In this document: positions 56,301 through 63,837 of the stretch, one piece after another
Layout of the letters: each line of letters opens with the position of its first letter
Numbering within the stretch: the stretch's first letter is position 1
NCBI GenBank assembly: GCA_040218145.1
Contig: JAVJQK010000041.1
Coordinates: 53,398 to 117,397, forward strand
DNA: 64,000 bases
Direction: 5' to 3'
Source: Sandaracinaceae bacterium
Lineage (GTDB): Bacteria > Myxococcota_A > Polyangia > Polyangiales > Sandaracinaceae
The notes under the pieces: generated by a model
The model's database searches: none
The model's input: only the letters and a program-made list of their open reading frames with translations
Told to the model about the DNA's origin: nothing
Made by a program: the position numbers and the translations under genes

Positions 56301-56410
56301 GCGCGCGGCCCGAGTCGGCTCTTCAGCCACGCGCGAATCTGGGGGAGTGAGCGCTCGAGGACGGTGTTGGCGAAGGACGCGAAGAAGCGCCTCGTGTCGT
56401 CGTCGCTCAT
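53333..56410 (-). CDS. Large AsmA/TamB-like protein
   Basis: 1,025 residues of repeated beta-strand patterns (GRLEG, ARLEGARPWGEVRLDASVRG, LRAKLLDGQLRGQVHVGLSG) typical of the AsmA/YhdP/TamB bridge-like group that moves or organises lipids between membranes. No N-terminal transmembrane helix is evident (the start is SDDDTRRFFASFANTVLERSLPQ), which differs from AsmA itself; it may be soluble or peripherally bound. ATG 56410 follows the cupin lipoprotein gene by eight bases. Confidence 0.65.
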   Translation of the reverse strand: MSDDDTRRFFASFANTVLERSLPQIRAWLKSRLGPRASLGGLELEGEKVRLKDAHLPFGGHLVLHVDTALLRADPSALVAAAGDLASALRSVRIERMQGTLHAYRDGEPALSAPLQLVARTTPEWLDADVTVEGGEWRVVRGVGDAAPLAGRARIRVNGPSWSITEVALESGASSVEGGVHGAAREVTRADVQVKKGRLGHLADAFEALTARRAPPVPLPWEALVDARFVREGATTRLSIHAASEAGEASRLSLELALDGERIAKAELEARLSWRDVEPARGHVEDDSDDVVIEGRLEGTRSAPRGTVTATCAELRSPHLAHTSALLARLDFEGSPYPQVRLQLPGALTAALRPTLDRAAGDTLGGDGEAELVPGAFRVRGAAIEGPAFPLRIMLRGTRSSPGFGARFETPALTVSPPHGRLHLRRVTGSVGYAGALTFALDARVGTGSVSLDQERAAIERLDTPDLEAALCLIAPGLLERYAVPPGTQLWADLRRRSDGVEGRVHAEAPRSRVSLAPLRLSRERGWEGTRVQSLFEFEDAREAGLWRLAHTPTGKVQLDARVEDGALRLVATSRALGIDTPGVVEEATLESARVEAWLSRGRVELRSLEGRLLDGALSAKGRWTQEEGLLLERARLEGARPWGEVRLDASVRGTLDRLHGTAEAKTDRSALTLALGTRDGRFEETRLEGWLDPVDLPTPRGLTFTEGERWAIQARAEGALADPTVELRAHAPRQSVAFGPRALTLDDAYFTLSGTRRAIDVSELRAKLLDGQLRGQVHVGLSGFRGVLGELSLEGVELAPLSLPVEGAASARLAFHRRAVGPPHALLRLRVAAPRYPGLSRLAPTLERLGLDALPIEGNEPLLASLRLEGDALELFDLGAGVAGARVSGALTKAPLWSGALLVHAAASWLESHRVLGAAGDLTVPLRVGGDGPMPRVRPDVLAAIDAWIGTSKVGASVQRLLDQIAPKAPPPDARPHAPDALAGTDALLDRVLEGDRAERALEALLDRGLSPREVADALERRLS

Positions 56411-56418
56411 GCCCGCCG

Positions 56419-56910
56419 CTACTCCTCGATCGGGGTCCAGCGTTCGTACTTCGCGGCGGACGCGGGGCCGGCGAAGATCTGGAGCGCGATCATCGGCGCG
56501 TCGCCGTTCTGGTAGCTCACCGTCGCGCCGGCCGGCATGAACACGGTGCTGCCGGGCCCGATCTCGGTCTGCACGCCGTCGATGGTGATCACCCCGCGGC
56601 CCTCGAGCACCACGATGTACTCCTCGTCCGCGTCGGCGTGCTCGGGCACCGCGGCGCCCGCGTCCATCTCCAGGCGCGCCACGAAGGCGTTGTTCCCCTG
56701 CGCGAGCAGGGCGACGGTCGCGGTCCCGGGCGGCGCCATCCGGCGCGGCGCGTCTTCGAGGGCGCGGATCTCGGCCGCGGGGCTCTCTCGAGCCGCGCTC
56801 TCACCGCCCACGCTCGATTCGACGCAGGCCTGCGCGGTCTGGGGCTCGGCGCACGTCGGGCAGTCGGCGCAGCCGGCGAGCAGCAGGGCGAGGGCCCACG
56901 CCGCGCGCAT
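56419..56910 (-). CDS. Cupin-domain lipoprotein
   Basis: 163 residues. Lipobox LLAGC, a Cys/Ala-rich linker, then one small cupin (about 75-155) with VPEHADADEEYIVVLEGRG and GSTVFMPAGATVSYQNG; the metal-binding HxH...E...H set is incomplete (one His only), so it may bind ligand without metal. GGAGG is four bases before ATG 56910, which overlaps the previous stop. Middle gene of a three-gene operon. Confidence 0.8.
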   Translation of the reverse strand: MRAAWALALLLAGCADCPTCAEPQTAQACVESSVGGESAARESPAAEIRALEDAPRRMAPPGTATVALLAQGNNAFVARLEMDAGAAVPEHADADEEYIVVLEGRGVITIDGVQTEIGPGSTVFMPAGATVSYQNGDAPMIALQIFAGPASAAKYERWTPIEE

Positions 56911-57482
56911 CACGCCTCCGTCTTGAGGCGCGGGAAGAAGCGCCCGCCCTCCAGCACGCGCTTGTCCTCGTCACCCTCGGGGACGTCGTTCGGCCACACC
57001 TCGAGGTGCGCCTCGCCGACCATCTGGCCCTTGCCCTCCACCCAGGCGTTGCGCTCCTTCACCCACGCGACGCAGGCGGCGCGCGCGGCGTCAGTCAGGG
57101 GGCGGGAGTCGTCGACGACCGTGAAGCCCTCGTCGATCTCGTACTTCACCGCGAGCGGCCGGTTCGGGTCGGCGTCGGCGTCGTCTGCGCCCAGCTCGCC
57201 CTTCTCGATGAGGGCCATCTCCTCCTGGTAGCGCTGCTGCAGCGCCGCCTCGAGCTCCGCGTCGTACTTCGCCTTGAGCTCGCGCTCGACGGAGTCGTAC
57301 GGCCGCATCGCCTCCTTCATGCGTTTCGACTCGGCGGGCGAGACGTCGCTCAGCACCGTGAGGATCTCGATGAAGGGCGGGCGCTCTTCGAGCCAGGCGA
57401 TGCACTGCTCCGCGTCCGCCATGCTCGCGACGAGCGTCTCGCCGGTTTTCAGGTTTCGAACCTTCACCTCGAATTCGGCCAT
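56910..57482 (-). CDS. Hypothetical cytoplasmic protein
   Basis: 190 residues, charged, starting MAEFEVKVRNLKTGETL; N-terminal small beta-alpha part, then long helices (VERELKAKYDAELEAALQQRYQEEMALIEKG in part) and a C-terminal region AHLEVWPNDVPEG. Family not recognised. First gene of the operon with the cupin lipoprotein and the AsmA-like gene; its stop overlaps the cupin ATG. Confidence 0.7.
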   Translation of the reverse strand: MAEFEVKVRNLKTGETLVASMADAEQCIAWLEERPPFIEILTVLSDVSPAESKRMKEAMRPYDSVERELKAKYDAELEAALQQRYQEEMALIEKGELGADDADADPNRPLAVKYEIDEGFTVVDDSRPLTDAARAACVAWVKERNAWVEGKGQMVGEAHLEVWPNDVPEGDEDKRVLEGGRFFPRLKTEA

Positions 57483-57537
57483 GCGCGCACCTTCGCCCGA
57501 CTCGGGGGCTCGCCACAAGTCCCTCAGCGCCTGACCT

Positions 57538-58248
57538 TCAGCGCAGCGGCGGCAGCGTCAGCTCGAGCCGCGTGGTCACGCGGTCGAGGTACGCCATCAG
57601 CCGGTGGTCGGCCCGGACCGCCTCGCGCGCGGGGTTGGAGGCGAGGGTGTGCGCCGTGTGCATCAGGTTCGCCCACGCGGTGCAATCGACGACGTGCGGC
57701 GCGTCTCCGAGGAGGAAGCGCTGATCGCCGAGCTCGTTCGAGACCCGCTCGATGGCGGTCACCGCGCGCGTGTAGTCGGCGGCGTTCGTGAAGCCATGCT
57801 CGGCGCAGGCGGTCACCTGCGAGCGGCGAATGATCGGCACCAGGACGGGCGCGAGGATCCACGGCACGAGCGCCTTGACCGTCGGCTTCTGGTGCACCCA
57901 GCCCGCCGGATCGACGAAGCGGGCGTAGAGGCAGGCGAAGTAGATGTCGCGCTGGATGAGGGCCTGCAGCTCCTCGGTCTTCTGGACCTCCGCCTCGCTC
58001 AGCCCGGCGTCGAGCGCCGGCCCCTCGGCCTCGAGGTGCGCGAGGATGGCGCCCGAGTCGGCGAGCAGCGCCTCCCCCTCGACGCCGGCCACGTATGGCA
58101 CCCGCCGGTTCGGCGACTTGCGCACGTCTCCCTTCGCGGTCTCGTACGCGCGCCCCGTCAGACGCAGATACGCCTCCACCTTCGTGCAGTACGGGCTCAC
58201 GCTCACCGGGAGATCGAAGGCGGGGGGCAGCTGGTAGAGCGTGATCAT
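57538..58248 (-). CDS. Glutathione S-transferase (metaxin/Fax-like)
   Basis: 236 residues. Thioredoxin-like N-terminal domain (LYQLPPAFDLPVSVSPYCTKVEAYLRLTG; RRVPYVAGVEGEALLADSGAI with the cis-Pro) and an all-helical C-terminal domain. The PYCTKVE segment resembles failed-axon-connections/metaxin-type GSTs. Glutathione use is not certain. ATG 58248 begins the domain directly. Confidence 0.85.
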   Translation of the reverse strand: MITLYQLPPAFDLPVSVSPYCTKVEAYLRLTGRAYETAKGDVRKSPNRRVPYVAGVEGEALLADSGAILAHLEAEGPALDAGLSEAEVQKTEELQALIQRDIYFACLYARFVDPAGWVHQKPTVKALVPWILAPVLVPIIRRSQVTACAEHGFTNAADYTRAVTAIERVSNELGDQRFLLGDAPHVVDCTAWANLMHTAHTLASNPAREAVRADHRLMAYLDRVTTRLELTLPPLR

Positions 58249-58301
58249 CTCGTCGAGCCTCGCTCCAGACGGCCGCCGAGGCAATTCCAGGCTCCGGGTG
58301 A

Positions 58302-58307
58302 TAGGAC
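58302..58307 (+). promoter_or_regulatory. Putative -10 element of the small lipoprotein gene
   Basis: TAGGAC six bases before the ATG at 58314; no Shine-Dalgarno. Confidence 0.35.
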
Positions 58308-58313
58308 TTCGGC

Positions 58314-58631
58314 ATGGCGGATCTCGGCCCCTTGCCTCGCCTGGTCTCATGCGTCGCGGTCGCGTTCCTGTCGGCTTGCGTAACCCCTGCGCCCCCGGGC
58401 GACGGCGGCGCGCTCGACGCCTCTCTGGACGCATGGATCGACGGAACCATCGCGGAAGGTTGCGCCGGCGAGCCTCCTCAGCTCGCCTGCTTCGGCGCCT
58501 GGCCGGGCTGCTGCGACGAAGGTCCCAGCCCCACCACCGGCGAGTGTGACGCCGAGCTCGCGCGATGGAGCTGCCCCGCGGGCACCTTCGATCACTGCGA
58601 CTGCGGGCCGCCTCCCGACGCCGGCCCCTGA
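58314..58631 (+). CDS. Small Cys-rich lipoprotein
   Basis: 105 residues. Lipobox LSAC, an Asp/Ala-rich linker (GGALDASLDAWIDG), then seven Cys in the C-terminal half (CAGE, LACF, PGCCDE, GECDAE, WSCP, HCDCG), so probably disulfide-bonded and surface exposed. Unknown function. Its 3' end lies ten bases from the convergent M50 protease stop. Confidence 0.65.
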   Translation: MADLGPLPRLVSCVAVAFLSACVTPAPPGDGGALDASLDAWIDGTIAEGCAGEPPQLACFGAWPGCCDEGPSPTTGECDAELARWSCPAGTFDHCDCGPPPDAGP

Positions 58632-58640
58632 CCGCGGCGG

Positions 58641-59273
58641 TCAGTCCCGGTCGACGGCTCTCAAGCCTCGCGCCTTCGCGCGGTTGTGGGCGACCCGCCT
58701 CCGCGTCGAGGCGGCGCGCTCCGAATCCTCGCGCCGCTGGCTGGAGGCCCGGCGCGCCGCGCGCAGTCGCGCGGGCAACATCGGCACCAGGCGCCACGCG
58801 GTGGCCCCGTCCAGGGGCGCGACGGGGATCAGATTCAACACGATCAGGGCGAGGTTGAGTCTCACCCACACCGCCAGGAGCGACTCGAGCTGCAGGCCGA
58901 GCCAGCTCTCCTGCGCGGGCAGGAGCGTGGCCGCGGCGATGGCGGGGATCAGGAGCGCGGCCTGGAAGAGCACCCCGCCCCACGCGATCACGGCGTGGTT
59001 CCACGGCGTCCCCCAGTCGCCCAGGTAGACGCATCGACCCCCCAGCCCGTGGAGCGCGATGTGAGAGACGGCGAGGCTCGCGCGGCGCACGAAGAAGGCG
59101 TGACCCAGCTCGTGCACCAGGACGAGCGAGGCGAGCCCCAGCCAGAGCCCCGGGTGGCCGAACGCGACGAGCCCGACCGTGACCAGCATCGCGGCCCAGT
59201 GGACGCGGATCTCGATCGACCCGAGCCAGCCGACTCTCAGGTAGTGACCGAACCACTGAAACCGGCCTTGCAT
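58641..59273 (-). CDS. Site-2 protease family (M50) zinc metalloprotease
   Basis: 210 residues with four or five membrane helices. Active-site HELGH (His54, Glu55, His58) and the third-ligand motif NLIPVAPLDG (Asp155). An intramembrane protease; substrate unknown. There is no PDZ or CBS domain, so it is a minimal M50 enzyme. The C-terminus is Arg-rich and cytosolic. ATG 59273 has CTGGAGAAC upstream. Confidence 0.9.
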   Translation of the reverse strand: MQGRFQWFGHYLRVGWLGSIEIRVHWAAMLVTVGLVAFGHPGLWLGLASLVLVHELGHAFFVRRASLAVSHIALHGLGGRCVYLGDWGTPWNHAVIAWGGVLFQAALLIPAIAAATLLPAQESWLGLQLESLLAVWVRLNLALIVLNLIPVAPLDGATAWRLVPMLPARLRAARRASSQRREDSERAASTRRRVAHNRAKARGLRAVDRD

Positions 59274-59325
59274 GTTCTCCAGGTACACCGAGCCAGCCGC
59301 GTCTACAACCCCGCGGTCCGGTCGG

Positions 59326-60282
59326 TCAGGTCCGGCACCACTCGCGGAGGATCGTCTGCCACTGGTCGCGCCAGCGCCTCTCGTGGAACTCGCGGGTCGC
59401 CTTCTCGCGGCTGGCGGCGCCCATCTTCGCGGCGAGCGCGTCGTCGCTCAGCAGGAGCTGGCAGTGCTCGCGGATCTCCGCCGCGCTCTCGCCGACGAAG
59501 CCGTTGACGCCGTGCTCCACGTAGCGCTCGATCCCGGGGATGCGGAAGGAGACCAGCGGCAGGCCGGTCATCATCGCCTCGATCAGGGTGATCGTGTACT
59601 CCTGCTCGCCGTCGTGGAGGTAGAGCCGCGCGCGTCGCAGGGCGCGCATGAGGTCGGCGTACTCGTAGACCTCCTGCTCGGGGTTCAGGTGGTCCACGTG
59701 CAGCAGCGGGAGGCCCTCGACCGCCTCCTTCCACAGGTGATGGTGCCACCCGCGGTCGGCGTAGCTGTGGATGATCGAGAGGATGTTGCCGTCCTCGCCC
59801 GTGGCCGGGAGGTACTCGTCCGGGTCGAGCCCGAGCGGCACGTAGGGCACGTCCACCCCGAACCGCTCCTTCAGCCACGCGACGGTGTTCGGGTAGAAGC
59901 TGGCCACGGTGAAGTCGTCGCGCTCGAGCAGCTCCGCCCAGTGCGCTTCGGGCAGCTCCCGCACCTTCGCGACGCGGAAGAGCTTCTTGCCGGGCCGGTC
60001 CCAGAAGAGCTTCACCTGCCAGTTGAACATCAACCACGCGGTGTCGTAGCGGTCGGGCCAGCCGGTCGCCGGGGCGTCGAGGAGGCGCGCGTAGTCCTCG
60101 GGCTCGAACGCGAGGTGCGCGTCCTCGAACTTCGGCAGCACGTTGACCACGTTGGCGGGCTGGGGCCGCCAGTAGTGGAACTGGTCCCAGTGCCCGAGGA
60201 AGTGGATGGGCAGCCCGGAGCGGCAGAAGTGATACTGCACGCCGGGGTGGGTGGGCACGATCAGGATCTGCGGGTCCGCCAT
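59326..60282 (-). CDS. Glycosyltransferase family 4 (GT-B)
   Basis: 318 residues. C-terminal nucleotide-sugar-binding domain with YLHDGEQEYTITLIEAMMTGLPLVSFRIPGIERYVEHGVNGF, i.e. the EX7E-type motif. The N-terminal half reads like a GT-B acceptor domain. Acceptor unknown. It is monocistronic, divergent from the RsbQ gene. Confidence 0.87.
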   Translation of the reverse strand: MADPQILIVPTHPGVQYHFCRSGLPIHFLGHWDQFHYWRPQPANVVNVLPKFEDAHLAFEPEDYARLLDAPATGWPDRYDTAWLMFNWQVKLFWDRPGKKLFRVAKVRELPEAHWAELLERDDFTVASFYPNTVAWLKERFGVDVPYVPLGLDPDEYLPATGEDGNILSIIHSYADRGWHHHLWKEAVEGLPLLHVDHLNPEQEVYEYADLMRALRRARLYLHDGEQEYTITLIEAMMTGLPLVSFRIPGIERYVEHGVNGFVGESAAEIREHCQLLLSDDALAAKMGAASREKATREFHERRWRDQWQTILREWCRT

Positions 60283-60290
60283 GGCGGGCG

Positions 60291-60296
60291 AGGGTA
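60291..60296 (-). promoter_or_regulatory. Putative -10 element of the GT4 gene
   Basis: TACCCT eight bases before the ATG at 60282; no Shine-Dalgarno. Confidence 0.35.
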
Positions 60297-60344
60297 CCCC
60301 ATCGTTGTCTGTTTTTCGGAGCGGGCCTACGCTATGAGGTCATC

Positions 60345-61136
60345 GTGGGGAACGCGATCAAACGGCACGACGTCCGTGTGTCCGGGAAGGGCGAGCGCTT
60401 CATGGTGTTCGCGCACGGGTTCGGCTGCGACCGCAACATGTGGCGACATGTCGCGCCCGCCTTCGAGGACCGCTTCCGGGTCGTGCTCTTCGACCACGTG
60501 GGCGCGGGCAGCTCCGATCCGCGCGGCTGGGACCCGAAGAAGTACGACTCGCTCGACGGGTACGCGACCGACGTGGTCGAGATCGCCGAGGAGCTCGGGA
60601 TCGTCGACGGGGTGTTCGTCGGCCACTCCGTCAGCGCCATGATCGGCGTGCTGGCGGCGAACCGCGCCCCGGAGCGCTTCTCCCAGCTCGTGCTCGTCGG
60701 CCCCTCGCCGCGCTACCTGAACGACGACGCCTACGTGGGCGGCTTCTCGCGCGATGACATCGACGGGCTGCTCGACTCGCTCGAGAGCAACTACCTCGGC
60801 TGGTCCCGCCAGATGGCCCCCGCGATCATGGGCAACGCGGAACGTCCGGAGCTGGGTGAGGAGCTGGCCAACAGCTTCTGCCGGATGGACCCCGGCATCG
60901 CCAAGCGCTTCGCGGAGGTCACGTTCCTCTCGGACAACCGCGAAGACCTCGGGAAGCTCTCGGCGCGAGCGCTCGTGATGCAGTGCGCCGACGACATCAT
61001 CGCCCCCGAGGCGGTCGGTCGGTACGTACACGAGGCCATCCCCGACAGCGAGCTCGTGCTCATGAAGGCCACGGGCCATTGTCCCAACCTGAGCGCGCCG
61101 ACAGAGACCATCGACGTGATCCGAGCCTTCGTGTGA
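60345..61136 (+). CDS. rsbQ: RsbQ-like alpha/beta hydrolase
   Basis: 263 residues, clearly RsbQ-like: AHGFGCDRNMW, VVLFDHVGAGSSDPR, VGHSVSAMIG (Ser95), VLVGPSPRYLNDD, QCADDIIAP (Asp217) and TGHCPNLS (His245) form the Ser-Asp-His triad at RsbQ-like positions. In Bacillus, RsbQ binds a small hydrophobic ligand and activates the PAS protein RsbP; plant strigolactone and karrikin receptors share this fold. Here its stop overlaps the GTG of a PAS kinase, which is the likely signalling partner. GTG 60345 has TACGCT 11 bases upstream. Confidence 0.92.
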   Translation: MGNAIKRHDVRVSGKGERFMVFAHGFGCDRNMWRHVAPAFEDRFRVVLFDHVGAGSSDPRGWDPKKYDSLDGYATDVVEIAEELGIVDGVFVGHSVSAMIGVLAANRAPERFSQLVLVGPSPRYLNDDAYVGGFSRDDIDGLLDSLESNYLGWSRQMAPAIMGNAERPELGEELANSFCRMDPGIAKRFAEVTFLSDNREDLGKLSARALVMQCADDIIAPEAVGRYVHEAIPDSELVLMKATGHCPNLSAPTETIDVIRAFV

Positions 61137-62284
61137 AGCCCGACGGCTCCGCCCTCGATCGCGCGCGCGAGCTGCTGGAGGAGACGTCGGATCAGCTTCA
61201 CGAGGAGGCGCCCTGTGGCTACGTCTCCACGCTCCCGGACGGCACGATCGTCAGGGTCAACCGCTGGGTGACCCGCGTGCTGGCGCGCCCTCGGGAGGAG
61301 CTGCTCGGCGGCGTCCGACTGCAGGAGCTGCTCACGATCGGCGGTCGGATCTACTGGGAGACGCACGTCGCGCCGCTCCTGCGCATGCAGGGACACGTGG
61401 AGGAGATCGCGCTGGAGCTCGAGGGCGCGGAGCGTCGCGTGCCCGTCCTGCTCAACGCCGTGCTCCTGCGCGACGAGGCGGGCGAGCCCCTCGGGATGCG
61501 CTCGAGCCTGCTCGACGTGACGGAGCGGCGACGATACGAGCGCGAGCTGCTCGCGGCGCGCGACGAGGCCGAGGAGGCGGCTCGCATCAAGGGGACGCTG
61601 TTCTCCATGGTCAGCCACGACATTCGCAGCCCGCTGTCCGCCCTCGTCTCCGCGGGCGAGCTGCTCGAGGAGACCGAGCTCTCTCCCGAGCAGGAGCGGT
61701 ATGTCCGGGTCGTCCAGCGCTCCGCGAACAGCATCCTGGAGCTCGTGGACGAGGTGCTCAGCCTCGGCAAGCTCGAGGCAGGGCACACGCGGCTCGAGCG
61801 CAAACCGTTCGAGCTCTGCTCGCTGGTGGAGGGGCTGGCCGAGGAGCTGCGGATCCGCGCCGAGGACAAGGGGCTGAAGCTCGACGTGGAGATCGCCGAG
61901 GACGTGCCCTCCCGCCTCATGGGGGACCCGATCAAGCTCGGCCGCGTGCTGACCAACCTCATCGGCAACGCGATCAAGTTCACCGAGCAGGGGAGCGTCC
62001 GGGTGTCGGTCTCACGGGTCCAGGCGACGGAGGAGAGCGCGACGCTCCTCTTCGTCATCCGCGACACGGGCATCGGAATCGCCGAGGACGAGCTCGACCA
62101 CATCTTCGACGACTTCACGCAGGGGAGCGAGCAGATCTGCGCCCGCTACGGCGGGAGCGGGTTGGGCCTGGGGATCTGCAAGAAGCTCCTGGGGCTTCAC
62201 GGCAGCCACCTCAAGGTCACCACCCGACCGGACCGCGGCTCGACCTTCTCCTTCGAGCTGACGCTCGATCGCGCTCCCGCGTAG
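61133..62284 (+). CDS. PAS-domain histidine kinase, RsbQ partner
   Basis: 383 residues. N-terminal PAS domain (about 20-130; CGYVSTLPDGTIVRVN, then LLDVTERRRYEREL), HisKA with His162 in SHDIRSPLS, and HATPase with GNAIKF, DTGIGI and GGSGLGLGI. No membrane helix. It is coupled to rsbQ by a four-base overlap; in Bacillus the RsbQ partner is a PAS-phosphatase, so here a kinase replaces it. The stop codon lies within the first copy of a downstream tandem repeat. Confidence 0.9.
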   Translation: MKPDGSALDRARELLEETSDQLHEEAPCGYVSTLPDGTIVRVNRWVTRVLARPREELLGGVRLQELLTIGGRIYWETHVAPLLRMQGHVEEIALELEGAERRVPVLLNAVLLRDEAGEPLGMRSSLLDVTERRRYERELLAARDEAEEAARIKGTLFSMVSHDIRSPLSALVSAGELLEETELSPEQERYVRVVQRSANSILELVDEVLSLGKLEAGHTRLERKPFELCSLVEGLAEELRIRAEDKGLKLDVEIAEDVPSRLMGDPIKLGRVLTNLIGNAIKFTEQGSVRVSVSRVQATEESATLLFVIRDTGIGIAEDELDHIFDDFTQGSEQICARYGGSGLGLGICKKLLGLHGSHLKVTTRPDRGSTFSFELTLDRAPA

Positions 62285-62550
62285 TCCCGCCCTCGGGGAC
62301 GATCCTATTCATTCGTCAAACTCCCGGGAGCCCGGTCGACCCTGCCCTCGGGGACGAGCCAGCCCACTTCCGAACGCCGAGGCGGATGGGTCGCCCCCGC
62401 GTAGTCCCGCCCTCGGGGACGATCCTATTCATTCGTCAAACTCCCGGGAGGCCGGTCGACCCTGCCCTCGGGGACGAGCCAGCCCACTTCCGAACTCCGA
62501 GGCGGATGGGTCGCCCCCGCGTGATCCCGCCCTCGGGGACGATCCCACTC
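62281..62550 (+). repeat. 120-bp tandem repeat (2.2 copies)
   Basis: Two 120-bp units (62281-62400 and 62401-62520) differ at only two positions (62331/62451 and 62386/62506); a third unit starts at 62521 and breaks off after about 30 bp. Each unit contains two copies of GCCCTCGGGGACGA. No coding potential. The kinase stop codon is at the edge of the first unit. Confidence 0.92.
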
Positions 62551-62551
62551 A

Positions 62552-63003
62552 CCTCCGCCTCCGCACCCGCTGCCGCTTCCGCATCCGCTGCCGCATCCGC
62601 ATCCGCTGCCGCATCCGCTGTCGCTACCGCATCCGCATCCGCAGTCGCATCCGCAGCCGCTGTCGCTTCCGCATCCGCAGTCGCATCCGCATCCGCATCC
62701 GCACCCGCATCCGCTGCCGCATCCGCACCCGCATCCGCACCCGCATCCGCATCCGCTGCCGCTGCCGCATCCGCATCCGCATCCGCTGCCGCATCCGCAT
62801 CCGCATCCGCATCCGCATCCGCATCCGCACCCGCATCCGCATCCGCATCCGCATCCGCTGCCGCATCCGCTGCCGCTGTGCCGCTGCCGCTGCCGCTGCC
62901 GCTGCCGTTGCCGTTGCCGCTGCCGCTGCCGCTGCCGCTGCCGCTGCCGCTGCCGCTGCCGCTGCCGCTGCCGCTGCCGCTGCCGCTGCCGCTGCCGCTG
63001 CCG
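62552..63003 (+). repeat. Hexanucleotide microsatellite (GCATCC/GCTGCC)n
   Basis: About 75 consecutive six-base units. The first part (to about 62880) mixes CCGCAT with CCGCTG, CCGCTT, CCGCAC and CCGTCG-like variants; the second (62881-63002) is nearly pure CCGCTG with two CCGTTG units. Every frame stays open because the unit is six bases, but the resulting poly(Ala-Ser), (Pro-Leu) or (Arg-Met) products are not plausible proteins. Confidence 0.95.
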
Positions 63004-63170
63004 CATTCGCCTCCGCTACGGATTCGGCTGTCGCTTCCCCAGGTCGCAGGCTCTCCCCTCGCCTGCTGGGATACGGCTCCGCGCCAAGATCGGCGCAAGG
63101 TAAATGGCACCTCGTCCTCCGCCATCGACGGTGCCGGACGCGTGCGGGCGAGTAAAGGAGGCCTGCGGCC

Positions 63171-63240
63171 CCAGCCTTCGGCTGGCTTCGGGCCCTACGG
63201 GCCCTCGTCCTTGACTAGCCCACCCGCCTCCTGCGGCGGG
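63171..63240 (+). repeat. Three successive hairpins before the four-helix-bundle gene
   Basis: CCAGCC/GGCTGG (63171-63176, 63180-63185; loop TTC), GGGCCC/GGGCCC (63190-63195, 63199-63204; loop TAC) and CCCGCC/GGCGGG (63223-63228, 63235-63240; loop TCCTGC). Together they form a structured, possibly REP-like leader. Confidence 0.7.
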
Positions 63241-63299
63241 CGGGGTGAGGACGAAGGGTGTCAGGTCGACATCCGGGTTGTCTCCGATGGAGGGTCGAG

Positions 63300-63626
63300 A
63301 TGCTCCGGATCACCGAAGAGTCGATCGTTTGGCTGCGCTCGATGAAGCCGATCTGGGAACAGGTCGCGAAGCACGACAAGAACCTCGCTCGGCAGATGCG
63401 GGACAGCGCGGCGAGCGTGGTGGGGAACCTGGCCGAAGGCGAGAAGCGGGTCGGCGGACACGAGCGGGAGCGCTTCGGCACGGCCTACGGGTCGGCGGGC
63501 GAGACGCGGGTGTGGCTGCTCTCGGCGGCTGCGCTCGGGTACGTGAGTGACGAGGCGGTCGAAGGGCCCGCGGACTGGGCGGACAAGGCGCGCGCGACGA
63601 TGTGGAAGCTGATGCATCGCGGGTGA
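63300..63626 (+). CDS. Four-helix-bundle protein, S23/23S-rRNA-IVP family
   Basis: 108 residues, all-helical: MLRITEESIVWLRSM, then LARQMRDSAASVVGNLAEG, RERFGTAYGSAGETRVWLLSAAALGY and a last helix. This is the S23/bAvd-like four-helix-bundle fold. Such genes occur singly in many genomes with unclear roles, inside 23S rRNA intervening sequences, or beside diversity-generating reverse transcriptases; no RT or rRNA is in the window. GGAGGG is seven bases before the ATG. Confidence 0.88.
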   Translation: MLRITEESIVWLRSMKPIWEQVAKHDKNLARQMRDSAASVVGNLAEGEKRVGGHERERFGTAYGSAGETRVWLLSAAALGYVSDEAVEGPADWADKARATMWKLMHRG

Positions 63627-63837
63627 GCGAGGCGAGGGTGGCTCCGGCTGCGGTCGGAGTCACTCCTCGCGTTCTTCTCGAGCTCCCGCGTGGCGCCGGC
63701 CTGTCGCTTCGAAACGACACCTCGGAGCTGCTTCCGAAGCTGCAGTCGCTCCCGCAGTCGTTCGTGCGTTCGATGCCGTTCGCGCGGCCGGAGCCGATCG
63801 CGCGGCCGTTGCCGTTCCCCGCTGCCGTTCCCGCGGT

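Noticed and set aside
53159..56350. 1,063-codon plus-strand frame opposite the AsmA-like gene
   Set aside because: Composition is Arg/Ala/Gln-rich shadow sequence; the minus-strand frame has coherent beta-repeat protein.
62281..62550. CRISPR-like array
   Set aside because: Only two near-identical 120-bp units without variable spacers, and no cas genes.
62386..63345. Open frames in the microsatellite giving poly(Ala-Ser), Pro-Leu or Gly-Ser proteins on both strands
   Set aside because: Openness follows from the six-base unit; there is no start signal or domain.
63300..63626. Accessory protein of a diversity-generating retroelement
   Set aside because: No reverse transcriptase, template repeat or variable repeat in the window.
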